DNA from: Pleomorphomonas carboxyditropha
GTDB taxonomy: Bacteria > Pseudomonadota > Alphaproteobacteria > Rhizobiales > Pleomorphomonadaceae
Direction of reading: 5' to 3'
Length of the DNA stretch: 64,000 nucleotides
Assembly (NCBI RefSeq): GCF_002770725.1
Contig: NZ_NQVN01000012.1
Location: 62,001-126,000 of the forward strand
In this document: positions 26,637-35,904 of the stretch, in pieces
Layout: every line of letters begins with the position of its first letter
Position numbering within the stretch: the stretch's first letter is position 1
The notes under the pieces: generated by a model
What the model was told of the DNA's origin: nothing
Database searches by the model: none
Seen by the model: the letters and a program-made list of their open reading frames with translations, nothing else
Translations under genes and position numbers: made by a program

Positions 26637-26817
26637 CAGCGGATGGAATCGCGCCGCGGGCCTCGGGTCAAGGCCGGCCGGCGCGGACCGCGGCGCGCCG
26701 GCTTTTTGCCGCCCGGCAAACGCCGCCGGCAAAGGGTCGTCACGGGGGGGAATGGCGCTTGACAGCCCCCCTCACCCGCCCTTATATCGGCGCACTTTCC
26801 GCCGCCCGGCGGATCGT

Positions 26818-26894
26818 GGCAGCGTAGCTCAGTTGGTTAGAGCGACGGACTCATAACCCGTAGGTCGGTGGTTCGATTCCACCCGCTGCTACCA
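26818..26894 (+). tRNA. tRNA with CAT anticodon (tRNA-Met, elongator type)
   Basis: A full 77-base cloverleaf with encoded CCA. Acceptor stem GGCAGCG/CGCTGCT (one G-U), D arm GCTC-AGTTGGTTA-GAGC, anticodon loop CTCATAA (CAT), variable AGGTC, T arm GGTGG-TTCGATT-CCACC. The paired first base rules out an initiator tRNA. The anticodon-stem pair 31-39 reads A-C, a mismatch. A lysidine-modified tRNA-Ile2 also has CAT and cannot be fully excluded. Confidence 0.93.
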
Positions 26895-27138
26895 CTCTTC
26901 TCCCCGGTAAAAGCTGTCGCAAGGTCAGGGATTTCCATCTCCCGGCGCCCCGACCCGTCCTGTCCGCCCGCCGCGGATGAAGCGTCCCGGACAGGCCGGC
27001 GCCGCCGCTGCCGGAGCCCGGGCGCCCCCTCGCGGGCCGGTCCGGATCGACGAAGACCGATCGATGCGGACAAAGGCGCCAAACGCCGACGGGGAGCGGC
27101 ATGCCGCTCCCCGCTTTCCCTGGCTGACGCCTTTTTTC

Positions 27139-29409
27139 TCAGAAGGTGGCGTTCATGCCGAGATAGAACGACCGGCCGGGCTCGTTGTAGCTGTTGGCGC
27201 CCTCGTCGGTGCGGAACAGCCGCTCGTCGAGGATGTTCTTCACGCCGGCCGACAGCTCGAGATGTTCGGTGACGTCGTAGGTCAGCCCGAAGTTGAGGAT
27301 GCCGTAGGCCTCGCGGGTCGTATCGTCCTGCGCCTTGCCGGTGCCGACGTTGGTGGCGGCGCCGGCGATCTCGCCGTAGTAGGTGCCGGACAGCGACAGC
27401 CTGAGGTCCTCGCGGACCTGCCAGTCCAGCGAGGCGTTGATGGTATATTTCGGCACCAGCGACAGCGGCTGATTGTAGGTCTTGTCCTTGGATTCGATCA
27501 TGTAGGTGGCGTTGGTCGACCAGCTCAGCGTGTCGGTGATCGGGAAGGACAGGTTGCCTTCGAGGCCCTGGATGACCGCTTCCGGCGTATTGTCCCACTG
27601 GAAGTAATAGTAGGTCCCCGACGTGCCGCCGACCGCCACCGTCGAGGCGGCGATACGGTTCTTGTAGTCGTTGTGGAAATAGGTCAGGCCGACGTTGAGG
27701 AAATCCTCCTTGTTGTAGCTGATGCCGATTTCCTTGTTGATGCTGGTCTCCGCATCGAGGTCGGGATTGCCGACCACGTAGCAGCCGTCGGTGACCGAAT
27801 AGCCCGGCGGGCAGCCGTTGCCGCGGGTCTTGTAAACGTAGTTGGGGTTGAGCTGATAGAGGTTCGGCGCCTTGAAGGCCCGGGCGATACCGGCCTTGAT
27901 GGAGATTTCCGGCGTCAGCTCGTAGGAGGAATTGAGGCTGGGGCTCAGGTTGGAGCCGAAGGTGTCGGACTGGTCGAAGCGCAATCCCGGCGTCAGCGTC
28001 CAGTCGTCGGTGACGCGGATGTTGTCCTCGCCATAGAGGCCGAGCATCAGTTGCTCGGTCCGCTTGTCGCGGTCGGCGGCGCTGGCCGGCGTTCCGGGAA
28101 TCGGGTTGGCGGTGGCCGTGGTGATCGACACCGGATCGTACATGAACTCGCCGCGGAACTCGGCGCCGAGTGTCGCGGTCTGCTCGAAGCCGAGCTCGAA
28201 CGGCAGGTTCCATTCGCTCTTGGCGGAGAGGTTGTCGAGGCGGACCGTCTTCCAGGCGTCGGAGTTGATCTGTCCGTCGATGGCGCCGGTCGAGCCCTCG
28301 CCGAGGCGGGAGTTGATCGTCCGCTCCCACTGGAGATAGCTCATCGACGTTCCGAAATCGTATTTGCCGTCGTGCTGCAGCGACAGCGCGCCGCGCGTCA
28401 TGCGGTTGGTTTCATTCCCGTAATTCTCTTTCAGGTAGGCGTTGGCGTCGGTCAGGTTGCTGAGCAGGCTGTCGCCGGCATAGAGATTGCCCTGCCGGCT
28501 GAGCGCGCCGTCGATGGTCAGCTTGTTGGTCTCGTCGGGCGCGATCTTGACGCTGCCGCGCACGTCGTAGTTCCGGACGCCCTCGCGGCCGGCGACCACG
28601 CTGGTGCCGCCCGCCGCGTCCGAGTTGATGTCGAGGCCATCCGGCGAAGTGCGATTGAAGCTGCCGGTCAGGTTGAACGACACGATATCGTTGACCGGCC
28701 CGCCGACCGTCAGCGACGTGCGGAAGGACTTGCCCTCCTCGCCGTGCTGCGGCAGCTCGAACAGCGTCGAGGCGGTGACCGTCAGCTTTTGCGGGCGCTT
28801 GGTGATGATGTTGACGACGCCGCCGGCGGCGCCCGAGCCGTAGCGGGCGGCCGCCGGGCCGCGGAACACCTCGATCCGCTCGATGGCGTCGACCGGCACC
28901 CAGTTGCTGTCGCCGCGCGAGTCGCGGTCGCCACCGCGCGACATCTTCACCGCGTTGCGCGACATCACCGGCTTGCCGTCGATCAGGATCAGCGTGTTGT
29001 CGGGTCCCATGCCTCTGAGGTCGATCTGCCGCTGGTTGCCGCGCTGGCCGGTCGACGACGTGCCGGTCAGGTTGACGCCGGGCATCTTGCGGACCAGCTC
29101 GGAAATATCGTTGGTGACCGGCAGCTTCTTCAGGTCGCCGGCGGTGATGGTCGAGACGCCGAGCATCTGCTTGAGCTGCTCCTCGGCGGTGACGACGATC
29201 GGATCGAGCAGGACCGAATCGTCGCCGGCGGACGCCTCGTCACCGGTCTCCGACGCGTGGCCGGACGCGCCGGAGTCCGCTGCCGACTGGGCAGCGGACG
29301 GTTGCATCTGCGCCGCCAGGGCCAGGCAGAATACCGAACATCCCACAAGAAGAAGCGCCGCGCTTGCAGACTTCCCCGCACCGGATCGCGAAACGACAGA
29401 TGGACTCAT
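27139..29409 (-). CDS. TonB-dependent catecholate siderophore receptor (FepA/IrgA type)
   Basis: A 756-residue outer-membrane receptor. Signal region 1-40, TonB-box-like stretch (DPIVVTAEEQ, about 82), plug domain about 90-215 with the FepA hallmarks RGMGPDNTLILIDGKPV, RGDSNWVPVDAIERIEV and RGPAAARYGSGAAGGVVNI, then a 22-strand barrel ending in the terminal phenylalanine (GMNATF). The ATG at 29409 is preferred over one at 29451, which adds 14 residues before the signal. The siderophore importer genes follow on the same strand upstream, so receptor and importer form one iron-uptake locus. Confidence 0.93.
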   Translation of the reverse strand: MSPSVVSRSGAGKSASAALLLVGCSVFCLALAAQMQPSAAQSAADSGASGHASETGDEASAGDDSVLLDPIVVTAEEQLKQMLGVSTITAGDLKKLPVTNDISELVRKMPGVNLTGTSSTGQRGNQRQIDLRGMGPDNTLILIDGKPVMSRNAVKMSRGGDRDSRGDSNWVPVDAIERIEVFRGPAAARYGSGAAGGVVNIITKRPQKLTVTASTLFELPQHGEEGKSFRTSLTVGGPVNDIVSFNLTGSFNRTSPDGLDINSDAAGGTSVVAGREGVRNYDVRGSVKIAPDETNKLTIDGALSRQGNLYAGDSLLSNLTDANAYLKENYGNETNRMTRGALSLQHDGKYDFGTSMSYLQWERTINSRLGEGSTGAIDGQINSDAWKTVRLDNLSAKSEWNLPFELGFEQTATLGAEFRGEFMYDPVSITTATANPIPGTPASAADRDKRTEQLMLGLYGEDNIRVTDDWTLTPGLRFDQSDTFGSNLSPSLNSSYELTPEISIKAGIARAFKAPNLYQLNPNYVYKTRGNGCPPGYSVTDGCYVVGNPDLDAETSINKEIGISYNKEDFLNVGLTYFHNDYKNRIAASTVAVGGTSGTYYYFQWDNTPEAVIQGLEGNLSFPITDTLSWSTNATYMIESKDKTYNQPLSLVPKYTINASLDWQVREDLRLSLSGTYYGEIAGAATNVGTGKAQDDTTREAYGILNFGLTYDVTEHLELSAGVKNILDERLFRTDEGANSYNEPGRSFYLGMNATF

Positions 29410-29486
29410 TGAATAACCCAGCCCTTGATAATTTATGAGGATGGGCTGCATATTATCGGCCGCATTCAGGTCGGCAATTCGCCTCT

Positions 29487-29503
29487 TTTAGAACAAATTT
29501 AAT
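29487..29503. promoter_or_regulatory. Possible Irr-type iron control element before the receptor gene
   Basis: TTTAGAACAAATTTAAT resembles the ICE pattern TTTAGAA-N3-TTCTAAA in its left half and partly in its right half, and sits about 80 bases upstream of the receptor start. The match is incomplete, so this is tentative. Confidence 0.3.
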
Positions 29504-29595
29504 TTGCATATGCGGCAACAAGACGCGGCGGACCCGGTCGGAATACTTACATTCCAGCCGCCATGGAAAGCGCTGCCGCGGGCCGCCGTACCGGT

Positions 29596-30354
29596 TCAGC
29601 CGTAGTAGACGGCGACGCGATGGCCGCCGATGTCGCGAACCTCGAACGCGGTGCCGTAGAGATCGCGCAGCACCTCCGGCGTGATCATCTCGGCCGGCGT
29701 GCCCTGGCTGTGCAGGCGGCCGTCGCGCATGGCGACGATATGGTCGGAGTATCGCGAGGCGAAGTTGATGTCGTGCAGCACGACGACCGCCGTCTTGCCC
29801 AGTTCGCGGGTGGCGCGGGTCAACAGCTTCATCATGGCCACGGCGTTACCGATGTCGAGATTGTTGAGCGGCTCGTCGAACAGCATGTAGTCGGTGTCCT
29901 GGCAGATCACCATGGCGACGAAGGCGCGCTGGCGCTGGCCGCCCGACAGCTCGTCGAGGAAACGATCGGCAAGCTCGGTCAGCCCGAGATAGGAGAGAGC
30001 CCGGCCGATCTGCGCCACGTCCTCCGGGCCGAGCCGCCCCTTGCCGTAGGGGTAGCGGCCGAAGGTGACGAGGTCGCGCACCGTCAGCCGCATCGCCAGG
30101 TGATTGTCCTGCCGGAGCACGGCGAGATGGCGGGCGAGCAGATCGCCGCGCGTCGTCGCCACGTCGAGGCCACCGACCGCGATGCGTCCGCCGTCCGGAT
30201 CGACGAGACGGGCGATCATCGACAAAAGCGTGGACTTGCCCGCGCCGTTGGGGCCGATGATCGAGGTGATTCCGCCCTTGGGAAGCGTCAGCGAAAGGCC
30301 GTCGACGACCAGGCTCTTTCCATAGCTCTTGCTGACGTTGGCGATTTCGATCAT
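29596..30354 (-). CDS. Siderophore ABC transporter ATP-binding protein
   Basis: A 252-residue FepC/CeuD/YclP-type ATPase. Walker A GPNGAGKS at residues 34-41, signature LSGGQRQR about 137, Walker B YMLFDEP about 156, switch His in VVLHDINFA. Its start overlaps the stop of the adjacent permease gene (ATGA). It powers ferric-siderophore uptake across the inner membrane. Confidence 0.92.
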   Translation of the reverse strand: MIEIANVSKSYGKSLVVDGLSLTLPKGGITSIIGPNGAGKSTLLSMIARLVDPDGGRIAVGGLDVATTRGDLLARHLAVLRQDNHLAMRLTVRDLVTFGRYPYGKGRLGPEDVAQIGRALSYLGLTELADRFLDELSGGQRQRAFVAMVICQDTDYMLFDEPLNNLDIGNAVAMMKLLTRATRELGKTAVVVLHDINFASRYSDHIVAMRDGRLHSQGTPAEMITPEVLRDLYGTAFEVRDIGGHRVAVYYG

Positions 30355-31319
30355 CGGACGGCCTCCCGCAGCAGGAACAGGATGAAGAACAGCCCCCCGG
30401 CGAACTCGATGACGATGGACAGCGCCGTCGAATAGTCGAGGACGCGCTCCAGCAGCATCTGCCCGCCGACCAGGCAGATGACGGCGACGAGCACGGCGGC
30501 CGGCAGGGTGCGGGTGTGGCGGGCGTCGGGCACCAGCATGTAGGCGAGATTGGCGACCAAGAGGCCGAAGAAGGTCACCGGACCGACGAGCGCGGTGGAC
30601 ACCGAGACCAGCAGCGTCACCAGCACCAGGATGCGGACCGTGACGCGCCGGTGGTCGACGCCGAGGGCGATCGCCTGGTCGCGGCCGAGGGCCATCACGT
30701 CGAAGGCATGGAACATGGTGGCGCCGGCAGCGGTGACCAGGCCGACCACCAGCGCCGCGACGCCGAGCAGCGCCGTATCCACCGAGTTGAAGTTGGCGAA
30801 CAGCCGATCCTGCAGCACCACGAACTCGGTGGGATCGATGACGCGCTGGAACACGGTGGACAGCGAGCGGAACAGCACGCCGAGGACGATGCCGACCAGC
30901 ATGAGGTGAAACAGGTTGCGGATGGCGCCGGAGAAAAGCAGGCGGTAGAGGACGAGCGAAAAACCGACCATCGCCGCCATCTCGACGACGAACATCACGC
31001 GCGGATCGAGGGCGGTCGTGGCGGCGCTGCCGATCGCCAGCACCAGCGCCGATTGCAGCAGGATGTAGAGGGCGTCGAAACCGATGATCGACGGCGTCAG
31101 GATGCGGTTGCCGGTGATCGTCTGGAACAGCACGGTCGAAACCGCCACCGCGTAGGCGACCAGCAGCAGGGCGGCGAGCTTGCCGGCCCGGAAGGGCAGC
31201 ACGAAGCCCCAGTTGCCGTGCGCCCCGACCACCATGAAGGCGACCATGGCGAGCAGCGCGACGAGCGCCAGCAGGCCGATGACGCCGCGGCCGCGGCGGT
31301 CCCTGGCCTCACGCCGCAT
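30351..31319 (-). CDS. Siderophore ABC transporter permease (FecCD family, CeuC/YclO-like)
   Basis: A 322-residue FecCD-family permease with nine to ten spans. It opens with a basic, arginine-rich N-terminus (MRREARDRRGRG) and contains the conserved VGPVTFFGLLVANLAYMLVP coupling region. It overlaps the other permease gene by 11 bases and the ATPase gene by 4. The two permeases form a heterodimer, as in the Campylobacter ceuBC and Bacillus yclNO systems for catecholates. Confidence 0.9.
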   Translation of the reverse strand: MRREARDRRGRGVIGLLALVALLAMVAFMVVGAHGNWGFVLPFRAGKLAALLLVAYAVAVSTVLFQTITGNRILTPSIIGFDALYILLQSALVLAIGSAATTALDPRVMFVVEMAAMVGFSLVLYRLLFSGAIRNLFHLMLVGIVLGVLFRSLSTVFQRVIDPTEFVVLQDRLFANFNSVDTALLGVAALVVGLVTAAGATMFHAFDVMALGRDQAIALGVDHRRVTVRILVLVTLLVSVSTALVGPVTFFGLLVANLAYMLVPDARHTRTLPAAVLVAVICLVGGQMLLERVLDYSTALSIVIEFAGGLFFILFLLREAVR

Positions 31320-32292
31320 AGGTTCTTCTCCCGGTCAGCAGGAACAGGAAGGCGACGCTGCCGACGACGCCGAGCACGGTGCCGACCGGGATCTCGAAGG
31401 GCGCGTTGAGGGTGCGCCCCAGGATGTCGCAGGCGATCACCAGGCCGGCGCCGATCAGGGCGATCAGCGGCAGCGAGGAACGGAGCCGGTCGCCCCGCCA
31501 CAGGCGGACCAAGTTGGGAACGACCAGGCCGAGGAAGGGAACGACGCCGGCGGTGACCAGGACCGCCGCCGTGACGGCGGCGACCAGCATCAGGCCGAAG
31601 AACATGACGCTGCGGTAGTTGAGGCCGAGGTTCACCGCCCGCTCCTCGCCCATGCCGGCCACCGTCAGGCGGTCCGCCGCCGCGTAGGCGGCGATCGTCA
31701 GACCGCCGGCCAGCCAGAGCAGCTCGTAGCGGCCGCGCAGGATGGTGGAGAAGTCGCCGCTCATCCAGGCGCCGAGCGACTGCATCATCTCGTAGCGATA
31801 GGCGATGAAGGAGGTGACCGAGCTGATGACGCCGCCGAGCATGATGCCGACCAGCGGCACGATGACCGGCGAGCGCAGCGGAATGCGCCGGAGAATGGCG
31901 AGGAACAGCAAGGTGCCGAGGAAGGCGAACAGCATGGCCACCAGCATCTTGCCGACCACCGGCAGGTCGGGGGCGAGCAGCAGCACCAGCAGCATGCCGA
32001 GGGCGGCCGATTCCACCGTTCCCGCCGTCGACGGCTCGACGAAGCGGTTCTGGACCAGCATCTGCATGATGGCGCCGGCCACCGCCATGCCGGCGCCGGC
32101 GAGCACGAGGGCAATGGCGCGCGGCAGCCGGCTCGCCATCAGCAGCAGGGCCGCCTCGTCGCTGTCGCCCGACAGAAGCGCCCGGACGTTGTGCCAGGAC
32201 AGGCTGTCGCTCGCCCCGACGAGCAGGCTGGCCAGGAACAGCAGCAGCACCAGCAGCAAGGCGGCGAGGAAAGGCTTCACTGTCGTTCGCAA
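31309..32292 (-). CDS. Siderophore ABC transporter permease (FecCD family, CeuB/YclN-like)
   Basis: A 327-residue FecCD permease. It has the family opening RLPRAIALVLAGAGMAVAGA (about 55-75), EPSTAGTVESAALG, and the coupling stretch VPFLGLVVPNLVRLW (about 245). It lies 54 bases after the binding-protein gene and overlaps the second permease gene. Confidence 0.92.
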   Translation of the reverse strand: MRTTVKPFLAALLLVLLLFLASLLVGASDSLSWHNVRALLSGDSDEAALLLMASRLPRAIALVLAGAGMAVAGAIMQMLVQNRFVEPSTAGTVESAALGMLLVLLLAPDLPVVGKMLVAMLFAFLGTLLFLAILRRIPLRSPVIVPLVGIMLGGVISSVTSFIAYRYEMMQSLGAWMSGDFSTILRGRYELLWLAGGLTIAAYAAADRLTVAGMGEERAVNLGLNYRSVMFFGLMLVAAVTAAVLVTAGVVPFLGLVVPNLVRLWRGDRLRSSLPLIALIGAGLVIACDILGRTLNAPFEIPVGTVLGVVGSVAFLFLLTGRRTYAA

Positions 32293-32346
32293 AAGTTATT
32301 GGCGGGCGACCGGACGATCGCCCGCCATAGGAAAGGGCGGAGCCCG

Positions 32347-33264
32347 TCAGCCCTTGTCGAAGGCGGCGATCAACTGGTCGACTTCCCGCTGCAGCGAAGT
32401 GACGCCGCCGCCGATCAGATACCAACTGACCGGATCGAGCGCCACGACATGGCCCTTCTGCCAGGCGGTGGTCTTGCCGACGATCTCGTTGTCCAGGAGC
32501 TTGAGGGCGCCGCCGCCCTGATGGCCGATGGCCGCGTCGCGATCGATGATGAAGATCCAGTCCGGATTCTTGTCGAGGATATATTCGAAGGACGCCGGCT
32601 GGCCGTGCATGCCGACCTTGAGGCCGGTGTCGACCGGCTCGACGCCGTATTCGGAGAACAGGATGCCGAAGCGCGAGCCCGGCCCGAAGGTGCTGAGCTT
32701 GCCGCCGGTGGTCAAGAGCAGCATGCCCTTGCCGGCCTTCCCCGCCTTGCCCTTGAGGTCGGCGATCGAGGCGTCGAGCTTGTCAATCAGCCCCCTGGCC
32801 TCGGCGTCCTTGCCGAAGATCGAGCCGAGGGTCTCGATGTTGGTCTTGGCGCTGCCGACGAAGTTCGTGAAATCCGGCGTCAGGTCGATGGTCGGGGCGA
32901 TCTTGGCGAGATCGGCGTATTTGGCGGACGAGCGGCCGCCGACGATGATCAGGTCGGGCGCGGCGGCGCTCACCTTCTCGAAATCCGGCTCGAACACCGA
33001 GCCGATCTTGGCGACCTCGGGGGCGTTGTATTTCTGAAGATAGTCCGGCTTGACCCCGCCGGGAACGCCGGCCACCTCGACGCCGAGCGCCGACAGCGTG
33101 TCGAGGCTGGCGAGGTCGTAGACGAACACCCGCTCCGGCACCGATGGCAGAACGGTTTCGCCCTTGGCGTGCTTGACGAGCGTCTCGGCGCCGGCGGCGC
33201 CCGGCTGGCCGGTGCAGGCGATGGCGGCCAGCAGGAGCGTCGCGAGCTTCAGCGATAATCTCAT
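32347..33264 (-). CDS. Siderophore ABC transporter substrate-binding protein (CeuE/YclQ-like)
   Basis: A 305-residue periplasmic protein of the FepB/CeuE class. Signal region 1-26 (cleavage near GAAGAET), and a cysteine at residue 17 in AAIACTGQ that may instead be a lipobox. The fold shows PERVFVYDLASLDTLSALGV, DLIIVGGR and the long central helix. First gene of the iron importer, read leftward. It delivers the ferric catecholate to the FecCD permeases. Confidence 0.9.
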   Translation of the reverse strand: MRLSLKLATLLLAAIACTGQPGAAGAETLVKHAKGETVLPSVPERVFVYDLASLDTLSALGVEVAGVPGGVKPDYLQKYNAPEVAKIGSVFEPDFEKVSAAAPDLIIVGGRSSAKYADLAKIAPTIDLTPDFTNFVGSAKTNIETLGSIFGKDAEARGLIDKLDASIADLKGKAGKAGKGMLLLTTGGKLSTFGPGSRFGILFSEYGVEPVDTGLKVGMHGQPASFEYILDKNPDWIFIIDRDAAIGHQGGGALKLLDNEIVGKTTAWQKGHVVALDPVSWYLIGGGVTSLQREVDQLIAAFDKG

Positions 33265-33600
33265 TTCGAAGACCTCTTTCGGGCCCGGGTCCGTCCGGAT
33301 GACGAGCCGTGCGGCAGTGGTCCGTGCTTAGCGAGGCGGGCGCAAACGGGTCAATCCTCACGATTTCGAACCATTCCAATTTGCATTTTCGCCATGCGGA
33401 GGGACGCGGCCGCAGCGCTTCTACGTATTGCGAAATTGGAAATGCGCCCGATTCTCAAAATCGGCTGGTGCCCATAAAAGATGAATATTATAGTCAGCTT
33501 TACGGACCGAAGCACGGGGGAACAAGCCGCGGGCCATCCGATGGGCCAGCGGCTCCGGCGCCTTGGATAGTCGGCCGACCAACGCGAGAGGGCTAGCCTT
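33265..33600. other. Divergent intergenic region between iron importer and LysR-YbiB fusion
   Basis: About 335 bases without a gene. It must contain the leftward promoter of the siderophore importer and the rightward promoter of the fusion gene. AT-rich patches lie at 33365-33390 and 33470-33500. The only motif noted is TGA-N9-TCA at 33482. Confidence 0.5.
33482..33496. promoter_or_regulatory. Possible RirA iron-responsive operator (TGA-N9-TCA)
   Basis: TGAATATTATAGTCA matches the spacing of the rhizobial IRO box, bound by RirA under iron sufficiency. It lies between the divergent siderophore-binding protein and fusion genes. The pattern is short and can occur by chance. Confidence 0.35.
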
Positions 33601-35058
33601 ATGATGCCGCCGAGGAAGAGCACCGCCGCCGTCGGGGACGACGGCAAGTCTTCGCCGGTCGGTCGGCTGAAGCTGCTGATGGTGCTGGACGCCCTGCTCC
33701 GGGAAGGCAGCGTCGGCGCGGCGGCCGACAGCCTCGGCTTGCAACTGTCGGCCGTCAGCCGGATGCTGTCGGAAATTCGCGACCACTACGGCGACCCGAT
33801 CATGGTACGGACGGGCCGGGGCATGCGGCCGACGCCTTTGGCGGAATCGCTGCGCCAGGGCGTCAGACGCTTCGTGGTGGACAGCGAGGCCCTGCTGCAT
33901 GGCGAGGCCGGAGACGAGGCATGGGACGGCGACATCGGCTGGCACAGGCGCGCGCGCCTGGCGCCGCCGCCGCTGTCGGTGACGCGCAGCGATTCCCTTG
34001 ACGGCACGCCGTCGCCCGAGCACATCGCGCGCCGAAGCGCGATGATCGGCGCCAGCGCCCCGCCGCACCGGCGCCTTGCCAAATACATCTCGCATGTTTC
34101 GCCGGGACCGGGGCGCAGCCGGCCGCTGACCCGGGAGGAAGCCAGGGACGCCCTCGGCATCATCCTGCGGGGCGAGGCCGACCCGCTTCAGATCGGGGGC
34201 CTCCTGATGGTCATCCAGTATCGCGGCGTGACGGCGCCGGAGCTGGCCGGCTTCGTCGAGGCCATCCAGCAGGCCTGCCGGCCGGCCGCCGTCGGCGAGG
34301 ACGTGCGTCCCGACCTCGATTGGCCGGCCTACCTTTCGCCGCGCTGGCGAAACCCGCCATGGTTCATCCACGCGGCGCGGCTGGTCGCCATGTCGGGCTA
34401 TCGCGTTCTGATGCACGGGCATTTCGGCGGCGGGCCAGAGAGCGGAAAGCTGGAGGCCGCGGCCGAGGAATCGTCCATCCCGGTCTGCCTGACCCTGCCC
34501 GACGCGGCGTCCGCCATGAACGAGCGGGGGATCGCCTACGTCCCCGTCGGCGGCTTCTCGCCGCAGGTTCACGCCCTGCTCGCCACCTATCCGCTGTTCG
34601 AGATGCGCAATCCGCTCAACAATGCGGTGTCCCTCGTCAACCCGCTCAGGGCGCCGGCCGTCTTGCTGGGCGCCGCCGAGGGAGCGAACCGCGATCTTTA
34701 CCGCAGCGTCGCCCAGTTGCTCGGCGTCGACGAACTGGCGATCATCGGCGCCAGCCGCGACCTCGCCCAGATAACGCCGGATCGCATGACGACGCTGTTT
34801 CGCCTGGTCGCCGGCAAGCCGCTGGACAGCAACCTGCCCGCCATGCCGGCCAAGCGGGAGCGCGTCCCGATCGGGTTCACGCAGCACGAATACTGGCGGG
34901 CCGTGTGGACCGGCGCGGCGCGCGACGCCTTCGCCGAGGCGACCATCGTCAACACGGCGGCGGTGGCCCTGCTGTGCCTTATGGGCGATCGCGGCAGCTT
35001 CGAGGACGCCCGCGAACAGGCGCGGCAGGCCTGGGCGCGGCGGCGGCAGAAGGCATAA
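33601..35058 (+). CDS. LysR-type DNA-binding domain fused to YbiB/TrpD2-like glycosyltransferase-3 domain
   Basis: A 485-residue two-part protein. Residues about 20-95 are a LysR helix-turn-helix (KLLMVLDALLREGSVGAAAD, SAVSRMLSEIRDHYGDPIMV, GMRPTPLAESL). Residues about 160-480 match the anthranilate phosphoribosyltransferase-like YbiB fold (REEARDALGIILRGEADPLQIGG, YVPVGGFSPQVHALL, RNPLNNAVSLVNPL). The LysR effector domain is missing and is in effect replaced by the YbiB part. E. coli YbiB has no anthranilate activity and binds nucleic acids. The fusion could be a regulator sensing a phosphoribosyl ligand. The same long frame runs without interruption, so it is not two genes. Confidence 0.82.
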   Translation: MMPPRKSTAAVGDDGKSSPVGRLKLLMVLDALLREGSVGAAADSLGLQLSAVSRMLSEIRDHYGDPIMVRTGRGMRPTPLAESLRQGVRRFVVDSEALLHGEAGDEAWDGDIGWHRRARLAPPPLSVTRSDSLDGTPSPEHIARRSAMIGASAPPHRRLAKYISHVSPGPGRSRPLTREEARDALGIILRGEADPLQIGGLLMVIQYRGVTAPELAGFVEAIQQACRPAAVGEDVRPDLDWPAYLSPRWRNPPWFIHAARLVAMSGYRVLMHGHFGGGPESGKLEAAAEESSIPVCLTLPDAASAMNERGIAYVPVGGFSPQVHALLATYPLFEMRNPLNNAVSLVNPLRAPAVLLGAAEGANRDLYRSVAQLLGVDELAIIGASRDLAQITPDRMTTLFRLVAGKPLDSNLPAMPAKRERVPIGFTQHEYWRAVWTGAARDAFAEATIVNTAAVALLCLMGDRGSFEDAREQARQAWARRRQKA

Positions 35059-35127
35059 AGGCAAACGCCGCCCATCCGTTTGCCGCATTGTGTCCCTATG
35101 ATGGGACCGACGTGGAAGGGGGAAGCC

Positions 35128-35904
35128 ATGCGCCATCGGGACGGCAGCGCCGGCGATGCCGATTACGGCCGGATCGGACACACTTACAGCGCCTATCGCC
35201 AGCCCGATCCGCGCATCGCCGCCATGATCGCCGAGGCGCTCGGCCCGGCCGGGACGGTGCTCAACGTCGGCGCCGGCGCCGGTTCCTACGAGCCGGCCGA
35301 TCGCCACGTCACCGCCGTCGAGCCGTCGGCCTCGATGCGGGCGCAGCGGCCGCCGGAGCTCGCGCCGGCCATCGACGCCACCGCCGAGCGCCTGCCGTTC
35401 GCCGACGACAGCTTCGACGCCGCCATGGCGAGCTTCACCATCCACCAGTGGACCGACCTTGCCGCCGGCCTCCGCGAGATGCGCCGCGTCACCCGCGGCC
35501 CGGTGGTGATCCTCACCTGCGATCCCCGGGAGGTGGAGGCCTTCTGGCTCTCCGACTACGCGCCGAAGGTGCTGGCCACCGAGGTGCGGCGCTATCCGTC
35601 CTTCGACAAGGTGGCCGAAGGGCTCGGCACGCCGATCACCCGCATCGCCGTGCCGATCCCCTTCGACTGCCGCGACGGCTTCAACGAGGCCTATTACGGC
35701 CGGCCGGAAAAGCTGCTGGAACCGGCGGCGCGCCTGTCCTGCTCGGCCTGGAGCTTCATCACCCCCGAAGAGGCCGACGCCGCCGTCGCCCGCCTCGCCG
35801 CCGACCTCGCATCCGGCGCCTGGGACGCCAGATACGGCGCCCTGCGCCGCGAGCCCGCCTATCGCGGCTCGCTCTACCTGCTGGTGTCCTCGGGCAAGGC
35901 GTAG
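35128..35904 (+). CDS. Class I SAM-dependent methyltransferase
   Basis: A 258-residue methyltransferase (Methyltransf_11 type). SAM motif VLNVGAGAGSYEP about residues 39-51, acidic strand end VTAVEPSASM, and post-motif PFADDSFDAAMASFTIHQW. The ATG at 35128 follows GGGGGAAG; two upstream ATGs (35098, 35101) are less well placed. It follows the fusion gene by 69 bases and might share its transcript. Substrate unknown. Confidence 0.82.
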   Translation: MRHRDGSAGDADYGRIGHTYSAYRQPDPRIAAMIAEALGPAGTVLNVGAGAGSYEPADRHVTAVEPSASMRAQRPPELAPAIDATAERLPFADDSFDAAMASFTIHQWTDLAAGLREMRRVTRGPVVILTCDPREVEAFWLSDYAPKVLATEVRRYPSFDKVAEGLGTPITRIAVPIPFDCRDGFNEAYYGRPEKLLEPAARLSCSAWSFITPEEADAAVARLAADLASGAWDARYGALRREPAYRGSLYLLVSSGKA

